A stretch of DNA of 8,345 nucleotides, taken from positions 1 to 8,345 of the forward strand of contig JAFWOP010000134.1 of NCBI GenBank assembly GCA_017545365.1, read 5' to 3'. The notes under the pieces are model-generated. The model had not been told where the DNA came from. It was given only the letters and a program-made list of their open reading frames with translations, and made no database searches. Position 1 is the first letter of the stretch. The number at the start of each line of letters is the position of its first letter. Source of the stretch: Bacteroidales bacterium. GTDB taxonomy: Bacteria > Bacteroidota > Bacteroidia > Bacteroidales > P3. Below are positions 1 through 7,138 of the stretch, in pieces. The translations under genes and the position numbers were made by a program.

Positions 1-13
1 CTTTCCCATTGTC

Positions 14-163
14 GCGTCCCTCCGGGACGCTGAGTAGTAGGGTTTTCGTTGACCCCACACTGCGTTCCTTGTGTGGGGTTATTGAAATTCAGCATCTTCG
101 ATGCTGTTAAAAAATCAGTCTTTTATCAAACTAGAGCCTTGAGAGTTTGCCCCTCTGGGGCAA
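14..163. repeat. Cluster of four short palindromes (REP-like intergenic repeat)
   Basis: Four hairpin-forming inverted repeats follow one another. The first is a 7-bp stem (14-20 with 24-30) closing the triloop TCC. The second is a 9-bp stem (52-60 with 71-79) around a 10-nt loop. The third is a 7-bp stem (90-96 with 100-106) closing TTC. The fourth is a 7-bp stem (147-153 with 157-163) closing TCT. All stems are perfect, and three share the design of seven base pairs plus a pyrimidine triloop. Bacteroidetes genomes carry many intergenic repeats built of such short palindromes; I recognise the style but cannot confirm the family here. The cluster lies beyond the hppA terminator. A 76-codon open frame across it (49-279) also runs through the terminator and resembles no protein I know, so I do not call it a gene. 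Confidence 0.7.
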
Positions 164-230
164 TTTATAGAAGTCTCTTTTTGCGAAATGAAACCATAGG
201 TCTCCACGCAGGTTGGATGGGTGAACGAAA

Positions 231-264
231 ACAGAGGGCTGAAATTTGTCGTTTAGCCCTCTGT
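231..264 (-). terminator. Rho-independent terminator of hppA
   Basis: A perfect 10-bp stem pairs 231-240 (ACAGAGGGCT) with 255-264 (AGCCCTCTGT). It can be extended inward by a G-U and two A-U pairs. Read on the minus strand, the stem runs straight into TTTTCGTT, a short U-rich tail, about 20 nt after the hppA stop codon. On the plus strand no T-run follows, so the terminator works for the minus strand only. Confidence 0.8.
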
Positions 265-283
265 CCTAGTTGGTTATAAACGA

Positions 284-2701
284 CTATTTCTTGTCGATTC
301 TCATACGGTAGAACGAACGGTAGACGAACACGAGCGCGATGACCAAGAATACGATGCCTACGTAGGGAGCCATGTGGCGGAAACCTTCGCTGATGGCTAT
401 TTCCATGGCCAGCACGCCGAAGAGGGTGGTGAATTTGATGATGGGGTTCAGAGCCACCGAGCTGGTATCCTTGAAGGGGTCGCCCACCGTGTCGCCCACC
501 ACGCTGGCATCGTGCAGTGCCGTTCCTTTGGCCTTCATGTCCACTTCAACCACCTTCTTACTGTTGTCCCATGCACCACCAGCATTAGCCATGTACACGG
601 CTTGGAAAAGACCGAAGACGGCGATGCTGATAAGATAGCTGATGAACAGGCAGACAGCATTTTGGCCTCCAATGCTCTCGGGCGAGGAGAAGCAGGCAAA
701 GGCAAGGGCGAATGAGAAGATGGCGATGAAGATGTTTATCATGCCCTTCTGGGCGTAGTTGGTGCATATCTTCACTACTTCCTGACTTTTCTCAATGTCG
801 GCTTTCTTAGGAGCGTTGGCATCCAGCTTGATATTGGCCTCGATATATTCCACTGCACGGTTAGCCCCCGTGGTGACAGCCTGCATCGATGCGCCAGTGA
901 ACCAGTAGATGACGCAGCCGCCAAGGATGAATCCGATGATGCTGTATGGGTTGAGCAGGTTGAGAATGCTGGCAGGCTCTATGCCGAGGGTCTTCTGAAT
1001 GAGAAGGATGAGCGAGAATATCATGGTGGTGGCACCCACGACGGCAGTGCCTATAAGCACGGGTTTGGCCGTGGCTTTGAAGGTGTTGCCGGCTCCGTCA
1101 TTGGCTTCGAGGTAGTATTTGGCTTTCTCAAAGTCGGGGGTGAAACCAAATTCGGCTTTCACCTCTTTGGTGGTCTTCTCTTTGTCGTCCTCAATAAGCG
1201 ATAGCTCGTAAACGCTCTGGGCATTGTCGGTCACAGGGCCGTAGCTGTCGACGGCAATGGTCACGGGCCCCATGCCCAACATGCCAAAGGCCACCAGGCC
1301 GAAGGCAAAGATGGAGTAGTAGTCGCCGAAGATGGGGGATAGGCCGAATCCTGTAGAGGCCATGTATGCAATAATCATCAGCACCACAAACACCATGCCG
1401 GTCCAGAATGCGCCCATGTTGCCGGCCACAATGCCGCTGAGGATGTTGAGGGATGCGCCCCCTTGCTCCGAGGCCCTCACCACCTCTTTGACATGCTTGG
1501 AGGTGGGGGAGGTGAAAATTTTGGTAAATTCGGGGATGAGTGCCGCACCCAAGGTTCCACAGCTGATGATGATGGAAAGTGCCAACCACAGGTTAGGCAC
1601 CACGGCGTTAGTCTCAGGCGTGTTGAGGATAAGATAGCTGGCCAAGAAAGTGCCTAGGATGCTCAGTATCGAGGTAATCCACACCAGGCTGGTCAACGGT
1701 TTTTCGAAGTCTAAATTGTCGGAATTCTTGTATTTTGCGGAGGCAATGGCCCCATTGATGTAATATGCCAGAACCGAGGCGATGATGCCGAGAATGCGCA
1801 TCACAAATATCCACACCAGCAGCTGCACCTGGAATTGGGGAGGCACTGCCAGCAGGATGAAGCTCACCAATGCCACGCCGGTGACACCGTAGGTCTCAAA
1901 ACCATCGGCGGTGGGCCCGATGCTGTCGCCCGCGTTGTCGCCGGTGCAGTCGGCAATGACGCCCGGGTTGCGGGGGTCGTCCTCGCCGATTTTGAATACC
2001 ACCTTCATCAAGTCGCTTCCAATGTCAGCAATCTTGGTGAATATGCCGCCAGCAATACGCAGCGCACTGGCCCCCAGGCTTTCGCCGATGGCGAAGCCGA
2101 TAAAGCAGCTGCCTGCCAATTGCTCAGGCATGAATAGCAATATGACCAGCATCAGCACCAGCTCGATGCATATCAGCACGATGCCGATGCTCATGCCCGC
2201 GCGCAACGGTATGTTGAGCAGGTCGAGCGGTTTGCGCCGTAGCGACGCAAAAGCCATGCGCGAATTGGCATAGGTGTTCATGCGCACACCAAACCATGCC
2301 ACACCATAGGAACCCAAAATGCCTATGATTGTCCATGCCAGCACCAAACACACCGAGCCCAAGCTCATGTGCGAAAGCACACCAAAGTAGAGTGCAATGG
2401 CGGCACCGATGAAGACGAATAATACTACTAAGAACTTACCCTGCTGTTTCAAATAGGTGGAGCAGGTCTTGAAAATGACATTCCCGATTTCGAGCATCGA
2501 TTTGTGTGCTTTCAGCTTTTTCACACGGTTGAACTGCCAAAAACCGAATAAAAGCCCGAGGATGACAATCAAGAATCCCCAATAGAGAATTCTAGTGGAT
2601 GGATTGGAAGCAAAACCCGCAGGCATTTCCAAATCAGCCTCACTTGCAAAAGCAAAAAGTGGGAGTGAGAGTGTCGTGAGTAGAATAGTCAACTTCTTCA
2701 T
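284..2701 (-). CDS. hppA: Membrane-bound proton-translocating pyrophosphatase, divergent K+-independent type
   Basis: This 805-residue integral membrane enzyme hydrolyses PPi to phosphate and uses the energy to pump cations, here probably H+, out of the cytoplasm. The core substrate motif is clear: EDDPRNPGVIAD at 240-251, then TGDNAGDS (253-260) and DGFETYG (266-272). Further conserved blocks are DSYGPVTDN (485-493), NAGGAWDNSKK (706-716) and HDASVVGDTVGDPFKDTS (730-747). These supply the Asp, Lys and Asn residues that bind Mg-PPi. Many hydrophobic segments fit the family's roughly 16 helices. In GNTFKA (538-543), Lys542 occupies the position that is Ala in K+-dependent enzymes and Lys in K+-independent ones. 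The variant motif with CTGDNAGDS and PTADGFETYG, rather than NVGDNVGD and GADLFESY, suggests the divergent, Na+-regulated H+-PPase subfamily described from Chlorobium and Cellulomonas. At 805 residues it is longer than most relatives, with a signal-like hydrophobic N-terminus (residues 1-20). The ATG start follows an A/T-rich leader. It is divergent to argS. The family call is firm; the subfamily and ion are inferred. Confidence 0.95.
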   Translation of the reverse strand: MKKLTILLTTLSLPLFAFASEADLEMPAGFASNPSTRILYWGFLIVILGLLFGFWQFNRVKKLKAHKSMLEIGNVIFKTCSTYLKQQGKFLVVLFVFIGAAIALYFGVLSHMSLGSVCLVLAWTIIGILGSYGVAWFGVRMNTYANSRMAFASLRRKPLDLLNIPLRAGMSIGIVLICIELVLMLVILLFMPEQLAGSCFIGFAIGESLGASALRIAGGIFTKIADIGSDLMKVVFKIGEDDPRNPGVIADCTGDNAGDSIGPTADGFETYGVTGVALVSFILLAVPPQFQVQLLVWIFVMRILGIIASVLAYYINGAIASAKYKNSDNLDFEKPLTSLVWITSILSILGTFLASYLILNTPETNAVVPNLWLALSIIISCGTLGAALIPEFTKIFTSPTSKHVKEVVRASEQGGASLNILSGIVAGNMGAFWTGMVFVVLMIIAYMASTGFGLSPIFGDYYSIFAFGLVAFGMLGMGPVTIAVDSYGPVTDNAQSVYELSLIEDDKEKTTKEVKAEFGFTPDFEKAKYYLEANDGAGNTFKATAKPVLIGTAVVGATTMIFSLILLIQKTLGIEPASILNLLNPYSIIGFILGGCVIYWFTGASMQAVTTGANRAVEYIEANIKLDANAPKKADIEKSQEVVKICTNYAQKGMINIFIAIFSFALAFACFSSPESIGGQNAVCLFISYLISIAVFGLFQAVYMANAGGAWDNSKKVVEVDMKAKGTALHDASVVGDTVGDPFKDTSSVALNPIIKFTTLFGVLAMEIAISEGFRHMAPYVGIVFLVIALVFVYRSFYRMRIDKK

Positions 2702-2743
2702 AGATATTATGTTTTGATTCTTTCTTCTATTTCAAAGCGAATA

Positions 2744-2773
2744 CAAATATACTATTTTTTGCAAAGATACAAA
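2744..2773 (-). promoter_or_regulatory. Candidate hppA promoter (Bacteroidetes type)
   Basis: On the minus strand a -7 element TATATTTG (2744-2751) matches the Bacteroidetes consensus TAnnTTTG. A TTTG (2770-2773) lies 18 bp upstream as the -33 element, slightly shorter than the usual 19-21 bp. Transcription would start near 2738, giving a leader of about 37 nt. A second -7-like sequence, TATCTTTG (2762-2769), has no TTTG at a suitable distance and is a weaker choice. Confidence 0.5.
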
Positions 2774-2790
2774 AAAAAATCGTACTTTTG
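2758..2790 (+). promoter_or_regulatory. argS promoter (Bacteroidetes type)
   Basis: A -33 element TTTG (2758-2761) and a -7 element TACTTTTG (2783-2790) are separated by 21 bp. Both match the consensus of the Bacteroidetes primary sigma factor. Transcription would start near 2796, about 60 nt before the argS ATG. It is the only clear promoter I see ahead of argS, the thioesterase and the S41 protease, so it probably serves all three. It overlaps the candidate hppA promoter, which points the other way. Confidence 0.7.
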
Positions 2791-2801
2791 CATTTCCTTT
2801 T

Positions 2802-2823
2802 AAACACCCCTGCGAGGGTGTTT
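2802..2823 (+). promoter_or_regulatory. Hairpin in the argS 5' leader
   Basis: A perfect 8-bp inverted repeat pairs AAACACCC (2802-2809) with GGGTGTTT (2816-2823) around a 6-nt loop. It would form at the very 5' end of the argS transcript, a few bases after the predicted start and about 34 nt before the ATG. No T-run follows, so it is not a terminator. It could stabilise the mRNA or bind a regulator. The remaining leader to the ATG is almost pure A/T, which is usual for translation starts in this phylum. Confidence 0.45.
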
Positions 2824-2857
2824 CTATACAACATCAATATGTTATAATATAATTATC

Positions 2858-4654
2858 ATGATAGAGCAAGATATCCAGCAAGCAGTTGCTAACGCCTTAA
2901 AGTCTCTTTATAATTTAGATGTCACACCCGAATCTGTCGTCCTCCAAGACACCAAGAAGGAGTTCGTCGGCGACTTCACCGTCGTGGTCTTCCCCTATGT
3001 CAAGCAGGCGCGCAAATCGCCCGAACAATTGGCCAACGAACTGGGCTCGGCCGTCAAAGAGGCCGTCGCCAATGTGTCTGACTTCAACGTCATCAAAGGG
3101 TTCCTCAACTTCTCCGTAGCCGACAGCTACTGGCTGCAGTTTGTAACCAAGCGGGTGGGCGATGCCCATTACGGCATCAAGCAACCCAACCCCACCGACA
3201 AGCCGGTGGTTGTCGAATACTCTTCGCCCAACACCAACAAGCCCCTCCACCTCGGCCACATCCGCAACAACCTCCTCGGCTGGTCGGTCAGCGAGCTGCT
3301 CGCCGCCAACGGTGCCAACGTCAAGAAAGTGAACCTCGTCAACGACCGTGGCATCCACATCTGCAAATCGATGCTGGCGTGGTTACGATACGGCAACGGC
3401 GAGACCCCCGAGAGCAGCGGTATGAAGGGCGACCACCTGGTGGGCAAATATTATGTCGAATTCGACAAGCATTATAAGGAAGAGGTTAAGTCGCTGGTTG
3501 CGCAAGGCATAGAGGAGGAGGAGGCCAAAAAACAGGCCCCCCTGATGCTCGAGGCCCAGTCGATGCTCAAACGGTGGGAGGAAGGCGACAAAGCAATCCG
3601 CGACCTTTGGAACCGCATGAACAGCTGGGTATACGCCGGCTTCGACGAAACCTACGCCCGCATGGGTGTCGGTTTCGACAAGGTATACTACGAGTCCAAC
3701 ACCTACCTGCTGGGCAAAGAGTTGGTGCAGAAGGGACTGGACATGGGCGTCCTCTTCCGCAAAGACGACGGCTCCGTGTGGTGCGACCTCACCGCCGACG
3801 GCCTTGACCAGAAACTCCTCCTCCGCCGCGACGGCACTTCGGTCTATATGACCCAGGACCTCGGTACCGCCCTCCTCCGTCACAACGACTTTGGTGCCGA
3901 AAAACTCATCTACGTGGTCGGCAATGAGCAGGACTATCATTTCAAAGTGCTGAAACTCATACTTGGCAAGTTGGGCTTCGATTGGGCCGACCAGGTCTAC
4001 CACCTCTCCTATGGTATGGTCGAGCTGCCCAACGGCAAGATGAAGAGCCGCGAAGGCACCGTGGTGGATGCCGACGACCTCATCACCGAGATGGAAGTGA
4101 CGGCCGAGGAGATGTGCCGCGACCATGGCAAGAACGACGACATGACCCCCGAACAGCTCAAACAGCTCTACCATATACTGGCATTGGGTGCCTTGAAATA
4201 CTTCATCCTCAAGGTCGACCCCGCCAAAAACATGCTCTTCAATCCCGCCGAAAGCATCGACTTCAACGGCAACACTGGCCCCTTTATCCAATACACCCAT
4301 GCACGCATACGCAGCATCGTACGCAGGGCCGAAGAACAGGGCGTGCACGACTCGCAGCCTCAGAATTTCGCACCCGGCATGACGCTCACCGACAAGGAGC
4401 GTGCCGTGGTCAAATGTCTGCACGACATGCCCAATGTCATTGCTTCCGCAGCCGATAACTTCAGCCCTGCCATGGTGGCCAACTATGCCTACGACCTGGC
4501 CAAATCCTTCAACAGTTTCTATCAGGACACCCCCATCCTGCGCGAAACCGACACCGCCCTCAAAACCTTCCGGGTGCAACTCTGCATCGTGACCGCCAAG
4601 GCCATCAAGAACACCATGAACATCCTTGGCATCCAAGTGCCAGAAAGAATGTGA
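2858..4654 (+). CDS. argS: Arginyl-tRNA synthetase (ArgRS)
   Basis: This cytoplasmic class I aminoacyl-tRNA synthetase charges tRNA-Arg with arginine, using ATP and releasing AMP and PPi. The 598-residue length is normal for a complete bacterial ArgRS. Residues 1 to about 90 form the ArgRS-specific N-terminal domain that contacts the tRNA D-loop. The Rossmann catalytic core follows, with SPNTNKPLHLGHIRNN at 123-138 carrying the HIGH-type signature (HLGH, 131-134). The KMSKS-type loop is the variant KMKSREG (394-400), ahead of TVVDADDL. The all-helical DALR anticodon-binding domain begins near GPFIQYTHARIRSIVRR (474-490). The protein ends in VPERM, a typical ArgRS C-terminus. The ATG lies in an A/T-rich context after a good promoter and leaves the N-terminal domain intact. 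It is the first gene of a probable three-gene plus-strand unit and diverges from hppA. Codon use is GC-rich except for the first roughly 20 codons. Confidence 0.98.
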   Translation: MIEQDIQQAVANALKSLYNLDVTPESVVLQDTKKEFVGDFTVVVFPYVKQARKSPEQLANELGSAVKEAVANVSDFNVIKGFLNFSVADSYWLQFVTKRVGDAHYGIKQPNPTDKPVVVEYSSPNTNKPLHLGHIRNNLLGWSVSELLAANGANVKKVNLVNDRGIHICKSMLAWLRYGNGETPESSGMKGDHLVGKYYVEFDKHYKEEVKSLVAQGIEEEEAKKQAPLMLEAQSMLKRWEEGDKAIRDLWNRMNSWVYAGFDETYARMGVGFDKVYYESNTYLLGKELVQKGLDMGVLFRKDDGSVWCDLTADGLDQKLLLRRDGTSVYMTQDLGTALLRHNDFGAEKLIYVVGNEQDYHFKVLKLILGKLGFDWADQVYHLSYGMVELPNGKMKSREGTVVDADDLITEMEVTAEEMCRDHGKNDDMTPEQLKQLYHILALGALKYFILKVDPAKNMLFNPAESIDFNGNTGPFIQYTHARIRSIVRRAEEQGVHDSQPQNFAPGMTLTDKERAVVKCLHDMPNVIASAADNFSPAMVANYAYDLAKSFNSFYQDTPILRETDTALKTFRVQLCIVTAKAIKNTMNILGIQVPERM

Positions 4655-4732
4655 TTTATTAATTCTTGGAAGGCCTAGGTTCTCCTTGACTTTCCAGAGC
4701 TCCCTAGGAAAACCCAGCAACCATCACAAGCT

Positions 4733-5455
4733 ATGTATTACACCACACCGCTCACCCTGCCCAACTACCTCTGCGACCAGCACGACAACCTCGCCATGTG
4801 GGCCGCGGCTCGTCTCTTCCAAGAGGTGGCAGGCTACCATATCGCCACTTCCGGTATCGGATTCTCACAACTTATCCGGCAAGGAAAGGCATGGGTGCTC
4901 TGCCGCTCCTATTATCAGGTTCGCCGACTGCCCCATGAAGGGGAGAACCTTATGCTCCGCACATGGTCGCGTGGCACCGATGGACTGTTCGCCTTCCGCG
5001 AATTCCAACTGCTCGACGAACAGGGCGAGGCAACGGTCGCAAGCACCACCTACTGGGCTGTCATTGACCTCGCCACCCGCAAGGTGTTGCGCATGCACGA
5101 CAGGCTGGTTAATTTCGAGCACCACTCCGACCTGGCCACCGACCGCGACACCATCGACCGCCTCCGCCTTCCCAAAGGGGTGGAGCGTCCGATGCCCGCA
5201 GCCCATTTTACGGTACGTCCCTCCATGCTCGACCACACTTCACATGTCAACAACGCCGAGTACGTGCGGTGGATTTTCGACCACCTCCCCCAAGGCTCTG
5301 CCCCCGGTCTGCCCTTCCGCTTCTCCATCGAGTATGTGGTGGAAACTCCGCCCAACGACACTGTGTCGCTCTTTGCCTACCCCCAGCCCGGCAGCACCAT
5401 ATTTCAAATAACCAACTCCAGTGCGGTCGCAGTCATGGCGAAGATTGAATATTAA
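4733..5455 (+). CDS. Acyl-ACP thioesterase (double hotdog fold)
   Basis: The 240-residue protein resembles bacterial relatives of plant FatA/FatB. These hydrolyse acyl-acyl carrier protein to release free fatty acid in the cytoplasm. The length fits two tandem hotdog domains: an N-terminal one (about 1-130) with a long helix containing AARLFQEVAGYH (25-36) and strands including GKAWVLCRSYYQV (51-63), and a C-terminal one (about 150-240). The signature is LDHTSHVNNAEYVRW at 166-180. By alignment from memory with the FatB motif D-x-N-x-H-V-N-N, Asp167 and His171 are present, but the catalytic Asn is replaced by Thr169. The downstream acidic residue is kept as Glu204 in IEYVVET (199-205). No signal or transit peptide is seen, so it should act in the cytoplasm. 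It begins 78 bp after argS and ends 54 bp before the S41 protease, with no promoter visible in either gap. The family is sure; full activity and chain length preference are unknown. Confidence 0.88.
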   Translation: MYYTTPLTLPNYLCDQHDNLAMWAAARLFQEVAGYHIATSGIGFSQLIRQGKAWVLCRSYYQVRRLPHEGENLMLRTWSRGTDGLFAFREFQLLDEQGEATVASTTYWAVIDLATRKVLRMHDRLVNFEHHSDLATDRDTIDRLRLPKGVERPMPAAHFTVRPSMLDHTSHVNNAEYVRWIFDHLPQGSAPGLPFRFSIEYVVETPPNDTVSLFAYPQPGSTIFQITNSSAVAVMAKIEY

Positions 5456-5509
5456 CGAAACTCCTATTACCATCAAAACTCTTATACCCCACCTTTCATC
5501 CCCCATACA

Positions 5510-7123
5510 ATGAAATACCTGCTTGTCGCCTTTACCCTTCTGCTTTCTATGATGGTGGCATCCCCCGCCCAAGCCCAACTATTTAAGAAGAGGTCTGCCA
5601 AGAAGCAGCTCACCGTCACCGACACCCTTCCTGGAGCCAAACGAATGTTAGAGGTGTTGAACCTGGTCAACAACAACTACCTCGTCACCCCTAATACCGA
5701 CAGCCTGAGCGACGTGGCCATCCGCAACATTCTCAGCAGCCTCGACCCCCACAGCATCTATATCCCCGCCAAAGAGGTGAAACGCTCCAACGAGGCCCTA
5801 CAGGGCAACTTCGAAGGGGTGGGTATCTCCTTCTCTGTCATCAACGACACTCTGCGGGTGGCCGAAGTCATCGCTGGCGGCCCGTCGGAAAAAGTGGGGC
5901 TGATGCCCGGTGACAAGTTCATCCGCATCGACGGTATCCCCGCCACAGGCGACAGCGCAGTCAACTCCTTTGCCTTCCGCCACCTCAGAGGAAAGAAAGG
6001 CACCGTGGTCATTGTCGATATGCTGCGTGGCACCGACACCCTCACTTTCCACATCGAACGCGACAAAATACCTATCCACTCTGTGGAGGTATACTTCATG
6101 GAAGACGACACCATTGGCTACATCGCCCTGCAACGTTTTGCCCGCAATTCGGTCGATGAGTTTCGGAAAGCCCTCAAAGCCCTTCAGAAGCAGGGAATGA
6201 AGTCCCTCATCCTCGACCTCCGTGGCAACACCGGCGGCTTTCTTGACATAGCCTGCGGGCTCGCCAACGAATTCCTCTCCAACGGCAAACTCATCGTCTA
6301 TCAGGAAGGACGCATGCGCAGCAGGCAGAACTTCGTCTCCAACCGCTGGGGCTCGTTCCACAACGGCTCGCTGGTAGTGCTGATTGACGAGAACTCGGCC
6401 TCCGCCTCTGAGATTGTCAGCGGTGCCGTGCAGGATTGGGACAGAGGCATCCTCATCGGGCGCCGCAGCTATGGCAAAGGACTGGTGCAGACTCAGTTCA
6501 GCCTCTCCGACGGAGGACAGGTGCGTGTCACCACCGCACGCTATTTCACTCCCTCGGGCCGTTGCATCCAAAAGCCTTACGACAAAGGCAAGGAAGAATA
6601 CTCCAACGATTTCCGCAACCGTTACAAGCATGGCGAGATGTTCAGCGTCGACTCCATCCACTTCCCCGACTCCTTGAAATACCAGACCGTTGGCGGCCGC
6701 ACTGTCTATGGCGGTGGTGGCATCATGCCCGACATATTCATCCCCATGGACACCACCCCATCCACCAAGTTCTATCAGGAATGTCGCCGCAAGGGCATTG
6801 TCAACCAGTTTCCCCAAGTGTGGGCCGACCTCCATCGTGCTGACAAGCGCATCCCCGATTTCGACACCTATTTGCTCAACTACGACTCTCTGGGCATCGA
6901 CAGTGCCTTCGTCGCCTTTGCCGCCGAAAAGGGCGTAGTGCGCGACAGCATTCAGGAGACCTGCTCCGACAGCGTGAAGCATTACAACCAACGGTTCCTC
7001 TCACTACAAATCAAAGGCCTAGTTGCCGACCGTCTCTTTGGCCGGGGCTACTACTATCGCGTGATGAAAAACGAGGACAACTTCTACAGGACGGCTGTTG
7101 CCACCCTCCGTCGACAGGAATAA
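5510..7123 (+). CDS. Secreted S41 family carboxyl-terminal processing protease
   Basis: This 537-residue serine protease of the CtpA/Prc family cleaves proteins near their C-termini in the periplasm. A signal peptide spans residues 1-22, with a hydrophobic core and a likely cleavage after AQA (20-22). A PDZ domain that binds substrate tails covers about 95-175, with NFEGVGISF at 100-108 and the carboxylate-binding region around GLMPGDKFIRIDG (130-142). The peptidase domain follows, with LILDLRGNTGG (233-243) and ENSASASEIVSGA (294-306). Lys323 lies in RSYGKGLVQTQF (319-330). The usual 25-residue spacing makes Ser298 the nucleophile, Lys323 the base and Gln327 the third catalytic residue, so the enzyme looks active. 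Residues about 360-537 form a C-terminal extension of the kind seen in Bacteroidetes homologues. The ATG is chosen because the signal peptide starts there. It probably is the last gene of the argS unit and ends 15 bp from a convergent gene. The substrate is unknown. Confidence 0.95.
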   Translation: MKYLLVAFTLLLSMMVASPAQAQLFKKRSAKKQLTVTDTLPGAKRMLEVLNLVNNNYLVTPNTDSLSDVAIRNILSSLDPHSIYIPAKEVKRSNEALQGNFEGVGISFSVINDTLRVAEVIAGGPSEKVGLMPGDKFIRIDGIPATGDSAVNSFAFRHLRGKKGTVVIVDMLRGTDTLTFHIERDKIPIHSVEVYFMEDDTIGYIALQRFARNSVDEFRKALKALQKQGMKSLILDLRGNTGGFLDIACGLANEFLSNGKLIVYQEGRMRSRQNFVSNRWGSFHNGSLVVLIDENSASASEIVSGAVQDWDRGILIGRRSYGKGLVQTQFSLSDGGQVRVTTARYFTPSGRCIQKPYDKGKEEYSNDFRNRYKHGEMFSVDSIHFPDSLKYQTVGGRTVYGGGGIMPDIFIPMDTTPSTKFYQECRRKGIVNQFPQVWADLHRADKRIPDFDTYLLNYDSLGIDSAFVAFAAEKGVVRDSIQETCSDSVKHYNQRFLSLQIKGLVADRLFGRGYYYRVMKNEDNFYRTAVATLRRQE

Positions 7124-7138
7124 ACGTCAGCTCACCGA

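Noticed and set aside
49..279. A 76-codon plus-strand open frame starting with ATG
   Set aside because: It runs through three of the four hairpins and the hppA terminator stem, has no domain or promoter, and looks like a chance translation of intergenic repeat DNA.
4037..4057. KMKSREG in ArgRS as a defective KMSKS motif
   Set aside because: ArgRS enzymes commonly have degenerate KMSKS loops, and the surrounding residues (TVVDADDL) are as in normal family members, so there is no sign of lost activity.
4674..4708. Inverted repeat CCTAGG twice between argS and the thioesterase, as a possible argS terminator
   Set aside because: The stem is only 6 bp plus 3 bp across an internal loop, and it is followed by AAAACCC, not a T-run.
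3383..4720. A 445-codon minus-strand open frame antisense to argS
   Set aside because: It is rich in Val, Gly, His and Glu, as expected for the antisense of a GC-rich gene, shows no domain, and overlaps an intact argS.
4626..5411. A 261-codon plus-strand frame overlapping the thioesterase
   Set aside because: It is dominated by Ser, Pro and Thr, as expected for an off-frame reading of GC-rich DNA, while the overlapping frame matches the thioesterase family throughout.
5798..6991. A 397-codon minus-strand open frame antisense to the S41 protease
   Set aside because: It overlaps an intact protease with all catalytic residues and has shadow-type composition with no recognisable motif.
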